A DNA stretch of 64,000 nt from Pseudomonas lactis (GTDB lineage: Bacteria; Pseudomonadota; Gammaproteobacteria; Pseudomonadales; Pseudomonadaceae): the NCBI RefSeq assembly GCF_001439845.1, contig NZ_JYLO01000001.1, positions 62,001 to 126,000 on the forward strand, written 5' to 3'. The notes beneath the pieces were generated by a model. The model saw only the letters and a list, made by a program, of their open reading frames with translations. It was not told the DNA's origin and did not search any database. Positions 25,478 to 35,168 of this stretch are shown piece after piece (the stretch's first letter is position 1; each line of letters opens with the position of its first letter). The position numbers and the translations under genes are program-made.

Positions 25478-25840
25478 ATGAGCAAGGCAGTGAAGTTAGC
25501 GCTGACGCTGGCAGCAGTCGCAACGGTAACCGGGTGCCAGACGGCGCCCCAGCCCCTGTATCAATGGGAGAGCTACCAGCCGCAGGTTTACGAGTACTTC
25601 AAAGGCGAGCCCAAGGAAGCACAGGTGGAAGCACTGGAGCGCGACCTGCAGAAGATCAACGCCAGTGGCCGCAAGGCGCCGCCGGGTTACCACGCGCACC
25701 TGGGCATGCTGTACATGAACATGGGCAAGGATGACCAGATGGTGCAGGAGTTTCGCACCGAGAAGGCGCTGTTCCCTGAGTCTGCTGCGTACATGGACTT
25801 TCTGTTGAAAAACGCCAAAGCCGGAGTCGCCACCAAATGA
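25478..25840 (+). CDS. DUF4810-type lipoprotein
   Basis: A 120-aa lipoprotein (lipobox VTGC) with LYQWESYQPQVYEYFKGEP near the N-terminus of the mature part and a helical, TPR-like C-terminal half (HLGMLYMNMGKDDQMVQEFR). It is the second gene of a conserved three-lipoprotein operon. It overlaps the next gene by ATGA (25837). Function is unknown. Confidence 0.8.
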   Translation: MSKAVKLALTLAAVATVTGCQTAPQPLYQWESYQPQVYEYFKGEPKEAQVEALERDLQKINASGRKAPPGYHAHLGMLYMNMGKDDQMVQEFRTEKALFPESAAYMDFLLKNAKAGVATK

Positions 25841-26487
25841 GCCTGTTAAAACTCACCGGCGCCTTGCTGGCCCTGGCGTTGCTCGGCGGTTGCGCCGCGC
25901 CCAAGACGGTTGATTATTCGGCGTACAAACAGGCGCGGCCCAAGTCGATCCTGGTACTGCCGCCGATCAATGAATCGCCGGAAGTGCAGGCGTCTTACAG
26001 CCTGGTGTCGCAAGTCACCTACCCGCTGGCCGAAGCCGGCTACTACGTGTTGCCGATTGCCCTGGTGGACGAAACCTTCCGCCAGAACGGCCTGACCACC
26101 GCCAACGATATCCAGGCCGTACAACCGGCCAAGCTGCATGACATCTTTGGTGCGGACGCGGCGCTGTACATCACCATCAGCGAGTACGGCACCCAGTACA
26201 TGCTGATCTCCAGCGACACCTCGGTGACGGCCTCGGCCAAACTGGTGGACCTGCGCACCGGCACCACCCTGTGGACCGGTTCTGCGCGGGCGTCGAGCGA
26301 GGAGGGCAACAACAACGGTGGCGGCCTGGTGGGCATGTTGATCACGGCGGCGGTCAAGCAGGTGATCAACAGCTCCACCGATGCGGCACACCCGATTGCC
26401 GGTATCACCAGTGCGCGGCTGCTGTCGGCAGGGCAACGCACCGGCATCTTGTACGGCCCGCGTAACCCCAAATACGGCACGGACTAA
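25837..26487 (+). CDS. DUF799 (GNA1162-like) lipoprotein
   Basis: A 216-aa lipoprotein (lipobox LGGC) with PKSILVLPPINESPEVQA, then FGADAALYITISEYGTQY and LVDLRTGTTLWTGSARAS, the pattern of the GNA1162/DUF799 family. It is translationally coupled to the DUF4810 gene. The trio probably forms one envelope complex. The specific role is not known. Confidence 0.8.
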   Translation: MSLLKLTGALLALALLGGCAAPKTVDYSAYKQARPKSILVLPPINESPEVQASYSLVSQVTYPLAEAGYYVLPIALVDETFRQNGLTTANDIQAVQPAKLHDIFGADAALYITISEYGTQYMLISSDTSVTASAKLVDLRTGTTLWTGSARASSEEGNNNGGGLVGMLITAAVKQVINSSTDAAHPIAGITSARLLSAGQRTGILYGPRNPKYGTD

Positions 26488-26506
26488 GAGAACACCGCCA
26501 TTCAAC

Positions 26507-26595
26507 TGTGGGAGCTGGCTTGCCTGCGATAGCGGTGTGTCAGGCAGCCTTTCCAGCACTGGCCCACCGCTATCGCAGGCAAGCCAGCTCCCACA
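26507..26595. repeat. REP palindrome
   Basis: TGTGGGAGCTGGCTTGCCTG and CAGGCAAGCCAGCTCCCACA, perfectly inverted arms with GATAGCGG / CCGCTATC extending the stem. It ends the lipoprotein trio operon. Confidence 0.88.
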
Positions 26596-26688
26596 TTGAT
26601 CGGGGTGAATTTCGAGGGTTTAACCCGAACCCAACCTATCTCGCGTCTGACCTTGTGAACGGCTCATTCATTCACGAGGCTCAGCCCC

Positions 26689-28311
26689 ATGTCCCGCCCT
26701 CTGCTTTACCTGCGTCCCGCTGCTGAAGGCTTTACCGTTACCCTGCTGGTAGCGCTGGCCGGGTGTGGGCTGTCTTCCTCACCCGAGGTGGCCAAACCGA
26801 CACCGCCCGTCGCCGAGCTGCACAGCGCGCCAGTTGAGGGCGCGATGGCCAAACGTATGGCCATGCCGGCACCGATGGCGGTGCGTGAAATGGCGATGAT
26901 GAATGACCGCACCGAACCCCGCGAGCAATACGCCAACCTGCCCGACAACCCTGTGCACCGCGTCGCCGAAACCCCGGTCTCCACCTTCAGCGTGGATGTC
27001 GACACGGGCAGCTATGCCAACGTACGGCGCTTCCTCAACCAGGGCCGCCTGCCGCCCGAAGGCGCGGTGCGGTTGGAGGAAATGGTCAACTACTTCCCCT
27101 ATCACTACGCCCTGCCCACCGACGGCTCGCCCTTTGGCGTCACCACCGAAGTGGCCGCAACGCCGTGGAACCCGCGCACCAAACTGCTGCGCATTGGCAT
27201 CAAGGCCTCCGATAAAACCGTGGCCGAACTGGCGCCCGCCAACCTGGTGTTCCTGGTGGATGTGTCCGGCTCCATGGACCGCCGCGAAGGCTTGCCGCTG
27301 GTCAAAAGCACGCTGAAATTACTGGTCGATCAACTGCGCGATCAGGACCGTGTGTCACTGGTGGTCTACGCCGGTGAATCCCGCGTGGTGCTCAAGCCCA
27401 CCTCGGGCAGTGAAAAAGCCAAGATCCGCAACGCTATCGAGCAACTCACCGCCGGCGGCTCCACCGCAGGCGCATCCGGCATCGAACTGGCCTACCAGAT
27501 GGCCCGCGAAGGCTTTGTTGATCAAGGCATCAACCGCATCCTGCTGGCCACCGACGGCGACTTCAACGTGGGTATCAGCGACTTCGACAGCCTCAAGCAA
27601 ATGGCCGTGGCCCAACGCAAAAGCGGCGTATCACTGACCACCCTCGGCTTTGGTGTGGACAACTACAACGAACACCTGATGGAACAACTGGCCGACGCGG
27701 GCGACGGCAACTACGCCTACATCGACAACCTGCGCGAAGCGCGCAAGGTGCTGGTAGAGCAACTCAGTTCCACCCTGGCCGTGGTGGCGCGAGATGTGAA
27801 ACTGCAGGTGGAGTTCAACCCGGCCCAGGTCAGCGAATACCGCCTGCTGGGCTATGAAAACCGCGCCCTGAAGCGTGAAGATTTCAACAACGACAAAGTC
27901 GATGCCGGCGAGATTGGCGCAGGGCACACGGTGACCGCGCTGTATGAAATCGTACCCAAGGGCGAGAAGGGCTGGTTGGAGCCTCTGCGTTACGCCGCCG
28001 CGCCTGCGACCGAAGGCAAATCCGATGAGCTGGCGATGCTACGGGTGCGCTACAAACCCGCTGCGGGCGGTAACAGCCAGTTGATCGAACGCCCCATCGC
28101 CAACCAGGCCACCCCGGCCAGCGATGACCTGCGTTTCGCCGCTGCCGTGGCCGCCTTCGCCCAACAGCTCAAGGGCGATGGCCGCTACACTGGCACCATG
28201 AGTGTGCAAGACACCGCCAGATTGGCACGCTCGGCCCGGGGCGATGACCCCTTCGGGCTGCGCAACGAATTCGTGCAACTGGTGGAGCTGGCCCAAAGCC
28301 TCAAACCCTGA
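26689..28311 (+). CDS. YfbK-like von Willebrand factor A domain lipoprotein
   Basis: A 540-aa protein with a putative lipoprotein signal (VALAGC). It has a YfbK-type N-terminal region (TPVSTFSVDVDTGSYANVRR), a VWA domain starting near residue 183 with the MIDAS motif DVSGSMD, and a C-terminal DUF3520-like region. VWA domains bind metal and mediate protein contacts. The gene is followed by a REP and then an ECF sigma factor pair, an association often seen for this family. The substrate or partner is unknown. Confidence 0.85.
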   Translation: MSRPLLYLRPAAEGFTVTLLVALAGCGLSSSPEVAKPTPPVAELHSAPVEGAMAKRMAMPAPMAVREMAMMNDRTEPREQYANLPDNPVHRVAETPVSTFSVDVDTGSYANVRRFLNQGRLPPEGAVRLEEMVNYFPYHYALPTDGSPFGVTTEVAATPWNPRTKLLRIGIKASDKTVAELAPANLVFLVDVSGSMDRREGLPLVKSTLKLLVDQLRDQDRVSLVVYAGESRVVLKPTSGSEKAKIRNAIEQLTAGGSTAGASGIELAYQMAREGFVDQGINRILLATDGDFNVGISDFDSLKQMAVAQRKSGVSLTTLGFGVDNYNEHLMEQLADAGDGNYAYIDNLREARKVLVEQLSSTLAVVARDVKLQVEFNPAQVSEYRLLGYENRALKREDFNNDKVDAGEIGAGHTVTALYEIVPKGEKGWLEPLRYAAAPATEGKSDELAMLRVRYKPAAGGNSQLIERPIANQATPASDDLRFAAAVAAFAQQLKGDGRYTGTMSVQDTARLARSARGDDPFGLRNEFVQLVELAQSLKP

Positions 28312-28364
28312 CCTCGCTCACAACCGAGATCAAATGTGGGAGGTGGCTTGCTGCTAAAGCTTTT

Positions 28365-28464
28365 TGTAGGAGCGAGCTTGCTCGCGAAAAACTCACAGGC
28401 ACCGCGTTTATCCAGGAAGCACGCGTTATCGTTGACGTTCTTCGCGAGCAAGCTCGCTCCTACA
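28365..28464. repeat. REP palindrome (TGTAGGAGCGAGC family)
   Basis: TGTAGGAGCGAGCTTGCTCG and CGAGCAAGCTCGCTCCTACA are perfect inverted arms. This second REP family also occurs at 48315. A lone GTGGGAGGTGGCTTGC fragment precedes it at 28335. Confidence 0.88.
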
Positions 28465-28505
28465 GTAATCCTGCTTCGGCTGACAAAAAGGAGTTCGCCC
28501 ATTAC

Positions 28506-29078
28506 ATGGCCGTTCCAGACGACTCACCCAGCGACGAATCGCTGCTGGCCCGCTACCGAACCGGTGACGCGGGCGCCTTCGAAGCCTTGTACACGCGCCA
28601 CCGCCAGGGCCTGTACCGCTTCCTCGTGTCCCTGTGCAACAAAGCCGAGCTGGCGGAAGAAATCTACCAGGACACCTGGCTCAGCCTCATCCGCAGCACC
28701 ACCCAGCCACAAGGCCGGGCGAGTTTTCGCACCTGGTTGTTCCAGATCGCCCGCAACCGCCTGATCGACCATTGGCGCAAGCACGGCATCCACAACCCCC
28801 TGCATGACAGCTACGATGAACAGCTGCACGCACAGCCCGACCACAGCGCTGGCCCCGAACAACAGCTGAGCCTGAGCCGCGACCAGGCCCGCCTCGACGC
28901 CGCCCTGCAAGACCTGCCCGAAGACCAGCGCGAAGTCTTCCTGCTACGCCTGCACGGCGAGCTCGAAATACCGCAAATCGCCACCCTCACCGGCGCCCCG
29001 CTGGAAACCGTAAAAAGCCGCCTGCGTTACGCCCAGCAGAAACTGCGCCGCCTGCTGGCCGAGGAGATATTCGCATGA
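28506..29078 (+). CDS. ECF-type RNA polymerase sigma factor
   Basis: A 190-aa sigma-70 family protein. Region 2 spans about residues 20-95 (FEALYTRHRQGLYRFLVSLC, EEIYQDTWLSLIR, FRTWLFQIARNRLIDHWRK). Region 4 spans about 125-185 (LQDLPEDQREVFLLRLHGEL, ETVKSRLRYAQQKLR). It probably switches on envelope-related genes, perhaps including the upstream VWA gene. The AAGGAG at 28488-28493 is rather far from the ATG. It overlaps its partner gene by ATGA. Confidence 0.88.
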   Translation: MAVPDDSPSDESLLARYRTGDAGAFEALYTRHRQGLYRFLVSLCNKAELAEEIYQDTWLSLIRSTTQPQGRASFRTWLFQIARNRLIDHWRKHGIHNPLHDSYDEQLHAQPDHSAGPEQQLSLSRDQARLDAALQDLPEDQREVFLLRLHGELEIPQIATLTGAPLETVKSRLRYAQQKLRRLLAEEIFA

Positions 29079-29617
29079 ACGACTCCCGACACACCCCGGA
29101 CGACGCGCTGCTCCAGCACTTTCGTCAACACAGCACGGGCGAACCGCCCGCGTCCCTCGACGCCTTCATCCTCAACGCCGCCCGCCGCGAAGCGCCCAAG
29201 CCCGTGCCCAACCTGTGGCAGCGCTGGCTGCGTGCATGCCAGCAACCGCGCTGGCAAATGGCATTTGCCAGCCTGGCCGGTGTGGCGTTGCTGGTGGGCG
29301 TGATCACGCGCACCCCCGAGTTGGACCCGGTACACAACACACGTCTCGCTGCCCCGGCCGCGTTCTCCGCGCCTGCGCCGATGAGCGCACCGCCCCGTGC
29401 CGAGTCCTACAGTGCCGAAATGAGCAGCGATGCCTTGCCCCAAGGCAAGCTGGCCAAGCGCGCTGCGCCGCAACCTCTTGAGCTTGGCTTGCAGGAATTA
29501 GCGCGCCTGCGCGCGGCAGGGGATGAGGCCGCGGCGACGGCCAAACTTGCCGAGTTGCAAAAGCGCTTCCCTGGGCAAAACCTGGAAGAACGCCTTAAAA
29601 CCTTGCCGCCGCACTGA
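29075..29617 (+). CDS. Membrane partner of the ECF sigma factor (putative anti-sigma factor)
   Basis: A 180-aa protein with a soluble N-terminus (about 1-65), one membrane helix (WQMAFASLAGVALLVGVIT, about 68-86) and a periplasmic Ala/Pro-rich and helical C-terminus. Translational coupling to the sigma gene suggests an anti-sigma role. No canonical zinc-binding anti-sigma motif was seen, so the assignment rests on topology and context. Confidence 0.65.
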   Translation: MNDSRHTPDDALLQHFRQHSTGEPPASLDAFILNAARREAPKPVPNLWQRWLRACQQPRWQMAFASLAGVALLVGVITRTPELDPVHNTRLAAPAAFSAPAPMSAPPRAESYSAEMSSDALPQGKLAKRAAPQPLELGLQELARLRAAGDEAAATAKLAELQKRFPGQNLEERLKTLPPH

Positions 29618-29623
29618 CCCCGT

Positions 29624-29651
29624 GGCGATGGTATCGCGCGATACCATCGCC
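29624..29651. other. Perfect 28-bp palindrome
   Basis: GGCGATGGTATCGC is followed directly by its exact reverse complement GCGATACCATCGCC. There is no loop and no following T run, so it is not a standard intrinsic terminator. It lies 6 bp after the anti-sigma gene and about 250 bp before the aminotransferase gene, and could be a regulator site. Confidence 0.7.
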
Positions 29652-29900
29652 GCTTGGCGGCAACGGGTCATAAGCATATGAATTTATATTCAGTTGCAGG
29701 GGGAGTAATTGCTGCTAGTTTAATCAGCGAAAGACGTCATTGTTCCTGCTGGCCAACAGAGCGGGTCATGTTTTCATTGGATGAAAAGTTGCAAGCGGAC
29801 TTCAAGGATTAAAGTCTTCTCAGCATTCGCTACATGGCCACTGGGAAATAGCTCTACCTGTTGGAAGTCCATTAAATTGGATTAATGAACGGTACCTGAT

Positions 29901-31211
29901 ATGACGGCGACGCTGAATTACTCACTTGCACAGGCAATACCTGAACTGCAACAACCCTTGGATATATTCGAGCTGAAAGAGTCCAATGTACGCTCTTATT
30001 GCCGGGACTTTACCGATACGTTCAAAACCGCCGAGGGATCAACGCTGACCAGTGAGCAAGGTCAGCTTTTCATCGACTTTTTCAGCGGTGCCGGTGCCTT
30101 GAACTACGGGCATAACAACCCGGTATTAAAGTCCGCGCTGCTCGACTACATTGCGCACAATGGCATCACTCATGGCCTGGACTTCAAGACCACCGCCAAG
30201 AAAGCCTTTCTCACTGCATTCGAAGCGCAGGTGCTCGCGCCGCGCAACCTGCGTTACAAAGTGCAGTTTCCTGGGCCCACCGGCACCAATGCGGTAGAGG
30301 CCGCGATCAAGCTGGCGCGCAAGTACACAGGGCGCCAGAACATCGTAGCCTTCACCAATGCCTTCCATGGAATGTCCCTGGGCAGCCTGGCCCTGACCAG
30401 CAACCCGCGTAAGCGGGCCGGGGCGGGCGTTACCCTCAGCAACGTCACCTTCATGCCCTACGATGGCTACTTCGGCGACGAGGTGGACACCTCGCTGTAC
30501 TTGGCCACTATGTTGCGCAGCGGCAGTGGCATCGACAAACCAGCGGCCATCGTGCTGGAAACCGTGCAAGGCGAGGGCGGCGTCAACAGCGCCTCGGCTG
30601 CCTGGATGCAAGCCGTGCAGCGCATCGCCCAGGCCCATGACATTCTGCTGATCATCGATGACATCCAGGCGGGCTGCGGGCGCACGGGTGACTTCTTCAG
30701 CTTCGAAGCCCTGGGCGTCACCCCGGACATCGTGACCTTGTCCAAGTCCATCAGTGGTTATGGCTTGCCCATGTCGCTGGTATTGCTGGCGCCTCACCTG
30801 GACGTGTGGGAGCCGGGAGAGCACAACGGCACATTTCGCGGTAACAACCTGGCGTTCGTTACCGGCAAGGCGGTAATCGACCACTATTGGAGCGACGCAG
30901 GCTTTACCCGGGCGCTCAAGGCCAAGGCGGGCGTGCTGCATGAGGCCTTGCAGGGCTTGTCCGCAGGCTTCGCCGCCAAGGCGCCCAACCGCCTGAAGGG
31001 GCGCGGATTTTTCAGGGGTATCGAGTTCGAGGATGTAAGCCTTGCGCAGAAAGTCGCTGCGCGTGCCTATGCCCACGGGCTGATCATTGAAACCTCCGGC
31101 ATCGATAACCAAGTGCTGAAGTTTCTTCCGGCCCTGACCATCACGGCTGCGCAGATCGCCCAAGGCGTGCAGATTCTGGAGCAGGCGTTTGCCGAGGTGA
31201 CCACACCATGA
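29901..31211 (+). CDS. EctB-like diaminobutyrate--2-oxoglutarate aminotransferase
   Basis: A 436-aa class-III PLP aminotransferase. It probably makes L-2,4-diaminobutyrate from aspartate semialdehyde and glutamate. Family marks are FIDFFSGAGALNYGHNNP, FPGPTGTNAVEAAIKLARKY, FHGMSLGSLALT, the PLP region DDIQAGCGRTGDFFSFE, and SKSISGYG with the Schiff-base Lys. No ectA or ectC neighbours are present, so ectoine synthesis is unlikely. It is the first gene of a tight operon with a GNAT enzyme, an N-hydroxylase and an exporter. Confidence 0.88.
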   Translation: MTATLNYSLAQAIPELQQPLDIFELKESNVRSYCRDFTDTFKTAEGSTLTSEQGQLFIDFFSGAGALNYGHNNPVLKSALLDYIAHNGITHGLDFKTTAKKAFLTAFEAQVLAPRNLRYKVQFPGPTGTNAVEAAIKLARKYTGRQNIVAFTNAFHGMSLGSLALTSNPRKRAGAGVTLSNVTFMPYDGYFGDEVDTSLYLATMLRSGSGIDKPAAIVLETVQGEGGVNSASAAWMQAVQRIAQAHDILLIIDDIQAGCGRTGDFFSFEALGVTPDIVTLSKSISGYGLPMSLVLLAPHLDVWEPGEHNGTFRGNNLAFVTGKAVIDHYWSDAGFTRALKAKAGVLHEALQGLSAGFAAKAPNRLKGRGFFRGIEFEDVSLAQKVAARAYAHGLIIETSGIDNQVLKFLPALTITAAQIAQGVQILEQAFAEVTTP

Positions 31212-31675
31212 GCGATGCAGTTTTTACTCGGCATGCGTCCCTCGATGACGCCGCCGCCATCGCGCCGTTGTTGGACAAATACCGCGAGTTTTATGGTGAG
31301 GCATCCGACCTGACCCGCTCGACGGCCTTTATTCAACAACGCTTCTATTTAGGCGAGTCAATTATTATCGTCGCGCTGGTAAACAATGAAATCATTGGGT
31401 TTACACAACTGTTCCCGAGTTTTTCCAGTGTCACGTTAGAGCGCCTGTGGATACTTAATGATTTATATGTTGAGGCGTCCAAACGCAGGGCGGGGGTTGG
31501 CCTGGCCTTATTGAATGCGGCCAAGATGTTCGCGGAAACAACCGGCGCCAAACAGTTGTTCATTGAGGGCGCGGACGATAACCCAAAGGCTCGAAACTTA
31601 TACACGCGCTTCGGGTTTATCGAAAACACGGCGTATCACTATTACCATCTTCCACTGAAGCCAATCCAGGGATAG
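31208..31675 (+). CDS. GNAT-family N-acetyltransferase
   Basis: A 155-aa GNAT protein with the acetyl-CoA loop RRAGVGLALLNAAK (about residues 96-109) and the C-terminal NPKARNLYTRFGF block. It overlaps the aminotransferase stop by ATGA. The natural partner substrate would be diaminobutyrate or its N-hydroxy form, giving an acetylated or hydroxamate product. This is inferred from operon position only. Confidence 0.82.
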   Translation: MSDAVFTRHASLDDAAAIAPLLDKYREFYGEASDLTRSTAFIQQRFYLGESIIIVALVNNEIIGFTQLFPSFSSVTLERLWILNDLYVEASKRRAGVGLALLNAAKMFAETTGAKQLFIEGADDNPKARNLYTRFGFIENTAYHYYHLPLKPIQG

Positions 31676-31685
31676 GAGCTTTTCC

Positions 31686-32990
<1,305 letters not shown>

Positions 32991-33042
32991 TCGGCTCTCG
33001 GCAGCGGCCTGCGCGGTCCGCTGCCTCATACAAGGAGTTCCC

Positions 33043-33666
33043 ATGTTTACAGCAGCATTGATCTACATCCTGGCGGTGATAAGCCCGGGCCCCAACTTCA
33101 TCATTGTCAGCCGCTTCGCCTCGCTGGGCTCGGTGTCGACCGGCATCGGCGCGACCCTGGGCATCTGCACGGTCGGGGTGTTTTTCTCGACGATTTCGTT
33201 GCTGGGCCTGGCGGCTTTGTTGCACCAGTACCCGGCGTTTTCCAAAGTCGCCACGTTATGCGGTTCGGCGTACCTGCTGTACATCGCGTACAGCATCATC
33301 AAAAGCGTGCTGGCCAAGAACACCGGCACGGCCGAAAGCACCGCACCGGGCGCGACCAGCTTCGCCAAGGCCTACCGCGTGGGGGTGATCACCAATATCA
33401 GCAACATGAAAACCATCGCTTTCATGATCAGTATCTATGCCGGCTTTCTCTCGGTTCCGCGCTCGGAGATCGACAAAGTGCTGGTGGTGATGCTGTGCTC
33501 GACCCTGGAAGTCATCTGGTATTCAGTGGTGGCGCTGCTGTTCGGCCAAGGTCCGATCAAGGCGCTGTTCCTCAAGTACACCCGGCAGATCGACGTCGGG
33601 CTGGCCGTATTTCTGGTGGCGTTCTCACTGAACAACGCCATTCCTGTGCTGATCGCCAGTCGATGA
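33043..33666 (+). CDS. LysE/RhtB-family amino-acid exporter
   Basis: A 207-aa membrane protein with about six helices and the family motif ISPGPNFIIVSRFASLG near the N-terminus. AAGGAG lies 7 bp upstream. It is the last of four cluster genes, 52 bp after the monooxygenase. LysE proteins export amino acids and related small molecules, so it may export the cluster product or its precursor. Confidence 0.85.
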   Translation: MFTAALIYILAVISPGPNFIIVSRFASLGSVSTGIGATLGICTVGVFFSTISLLGLAALLHQYPAFSKVATLCGSAYLLYIAYSIIKSVLAKNTGTAESTAPGATSFAKAYRVGVITNISNMKTIAFMISIYAGFLSVPRSEIDKVLVVMLCSTLEVIWYSVVALLFGQGPIKALFLKYTRQIDVGLAVFLVAFSLNNAIPVLIASR

Positions 33667-33675
33667 GGTTGGGTC

Positions 33676-33978
33676 ATGGAATGGAACGCGTTGCTCAAGG
33701 ATGTGGGGGTGCGCTTCAAGCATCGTAGTTGGTTGTTGATTGACCTGAAGCCGGAGGCGTTGGTGCTAAGCGATTCAACGGGGGAACTGACGAGGGATTA
33801 TCCGGGGGTGACGTTGATTTTGGACTGCTGCCTTGAGGGCATTTTCCAAGTGATCGACAGCTTTGGGCCGGGTATCAATTACGCAGCATCACTGCAGGCT
33901 GTTCGGCGCAGGGCTTACTCCGTGCCGGTCGCGTTAGCCAGGGAGGTGGCTTTTCAAGATTTCAAATGGGCGTGCTGA
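33676..33978 (+). CDS. Hypothetical 100-aa protein
   Basis: A soluble protein of 100 aa starting 9 bp after the exporter gene. It contains SWLLIDLKPEALVLSDSTGE and ends FQDFKWAC. No family was recognised. A clear terminator follows at 33993, so it may be the last gene of the diaminobutyrate operon or an unrelated conserved gene. Confidence 0.5.
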   Translation: MEWNALLKDVGVRFKHRSWLLIDLKPEALVLSDSTGELTRDYPGVTLILDCCLEGIFQVIDSFGPGINYAASLQAVRRRAYSVPVALAREVAFQDFKWAC

Positions 33979-33992
33979 AGGCCCATATAAAT

Positions 33993-34022
33993 AGCCCCAG
34001 GTCGTTGGCCTGGGGCTTTCTT
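33993..34022. terminator. Bidirectional intrinsic terminator
   Basis: AGCCCCAGG and CCTGGGGCT form a 9-bp stem with a 7-base loop followed by TTCTTAT. It lies between the plus-strand gene ending at 33978 and the minus-strand gene ending at 34021. Confidence 0.85.
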
Positions 34023-35052
34023 ATAACCCGCCGTGAGCCCGGCACCAGGCCACCGTGTCCGTGAGGGTCTGCTCCAGCACACGAAAGCTCAGCCCCAGTT
34101 CCTCTTCACTTTTGCGGTGGTCAAAGCGGGTACGGTGTTCCTCGCGTATCAACAGCCGTAACGTCGCCATGCTCAGCAAAATGGGCTTGCCGGTCAGGTA
34201 CGCGTAGGTCTCTTGCACAGCTGCCAACAGGTACAGCGCGGGCAGCGGCAGTTGGCGGGAGGGTACCTTGACCCCGGCAATACGCCCCAGCGCCGGAATC
34301 AGCTGGCGCATGGTCAAGTTGCGACCGGCCGCGAGATAACGCTCGCCCCGACGCCCGCGCTGGGCGGCAGCAATGTGCGCCCAGGCCACATCGCGGGCAT
34401 CGACCAGCGAAAAGGTGCCAGGAATCAGCCCCGGCAACTTGCCGTTGATCACGTCCCTCACCAACTGCCCCGAAGACGTCGGCCCAAGGTCACCCGGCCC
34501 CCACATCCAACCGGGCAAGACCATGCAGGCGTGCATCTGCGGGTGGCTTTCAAGAAACCTCAACACCTCACGCTCAGCCAGGATCTTGCTGCGGTAGTAG
34601 TCATCCGCATCGGCTTCGTCCCGCAGGCACGTCTCGTCGATCGGCGTACCGGGGGCACCGTCGAGCACGGCAATCGACGAGGTATGCACAAACCGTCGCA
34701 CACCGGCGTCATATGCCTGTTGCAGCAGGGCTCGCGTACCGACGACATTGATCTTATCCAGTTCCTCCCAATGGCTGCCGCCCTTGTAGTTATCGCGAAA
34801 AAACGCCGCGCAGTGAAACACCGTATCGCAGCCTTGCAACGCCGCCGCGAAGGCATCGACATCAGCCATGTCCCCCACCACCATCTCCACGCCCGGCACA
34901 TCGCCGAACTGCTGCGCGCCCTTGGCCGCCGAGCGCACCAGCGCCTTCACCGCATAACCCCGTGCGACCAGCTCCCGTACCAGGTTATTGCCCAGCAAGC
35001 CGGTGGCCCCGGTCACAAAGGTGCTGCGCAAGCGATTGGGGTTCGTGTTCAT
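34021..35052 (-). CDS. NAD-dependent epimerase/dehydratase (extended SDR)
   Basis: A 343-aa extended short-chain dehydrogenase. It has the Rossmann motif GATGLLGNNLVRELVARG at the N-terminus, an acidic VVGDMAD stretch and the catalytic YYRSK (Tyr-x-x-x-Lys) near residue 160. The Met at 35052 is preferred; an in-frame ATG at 35061 adds three residues. The substrate is unknown; dihydroflavonol-reductase-like proteins have this layout. It is transcribed divergently from a LysR gene that probably controls it. Confidence 0.85.
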   Translation of the reverse strand: MNTNPNRLRSTFVTGATGLLGNNLVRELVARGYAVKALVRSAAKGAQQFGDVPGVEMVVGDMADVDAFAAALQGCDTVFHCAAFFRDNYKGGSHWEELDKINVVGTRALLQQAYDAGVRRFVHTSSIAVLDGAPGTPIDETCLRDEADADDYYRSKILAEREVLRFLESHPQMHACMVLPGWMWGPGDLGPTSSGQLVRDVINGKLPGLIPGTFSLVDARDVAWAHIAAAQRGRRGERYLAAGRNLTMRQLIPALGRIAGVKVPSRQLPLPALYLLAAVQETYAYLTGKPILLSMATLRLLIREEHRTRFDHRKSEEELGLSFRVLEQTLTDTVAWCRAHGGL

Positions 35053-35168
35053 ACAGGCCATTCCATTTGTTGAGAAGGCCAGTAGATATACCGGTCAGCC
35101 CGCGCCGTAAAAACAGCGCCTGCGGCATAATGGCTTTGCACATCTGCACACCAGGGAAGCGCGGAGAT

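Noticed and set aside
29901..31211. Ectoine biosynthesis locus, considered because of the EctB-like enzyme
   Set aside because: No ectA, ectC or ectD neighbours; the adjacent genes point to N-hydroxylation and export instead.
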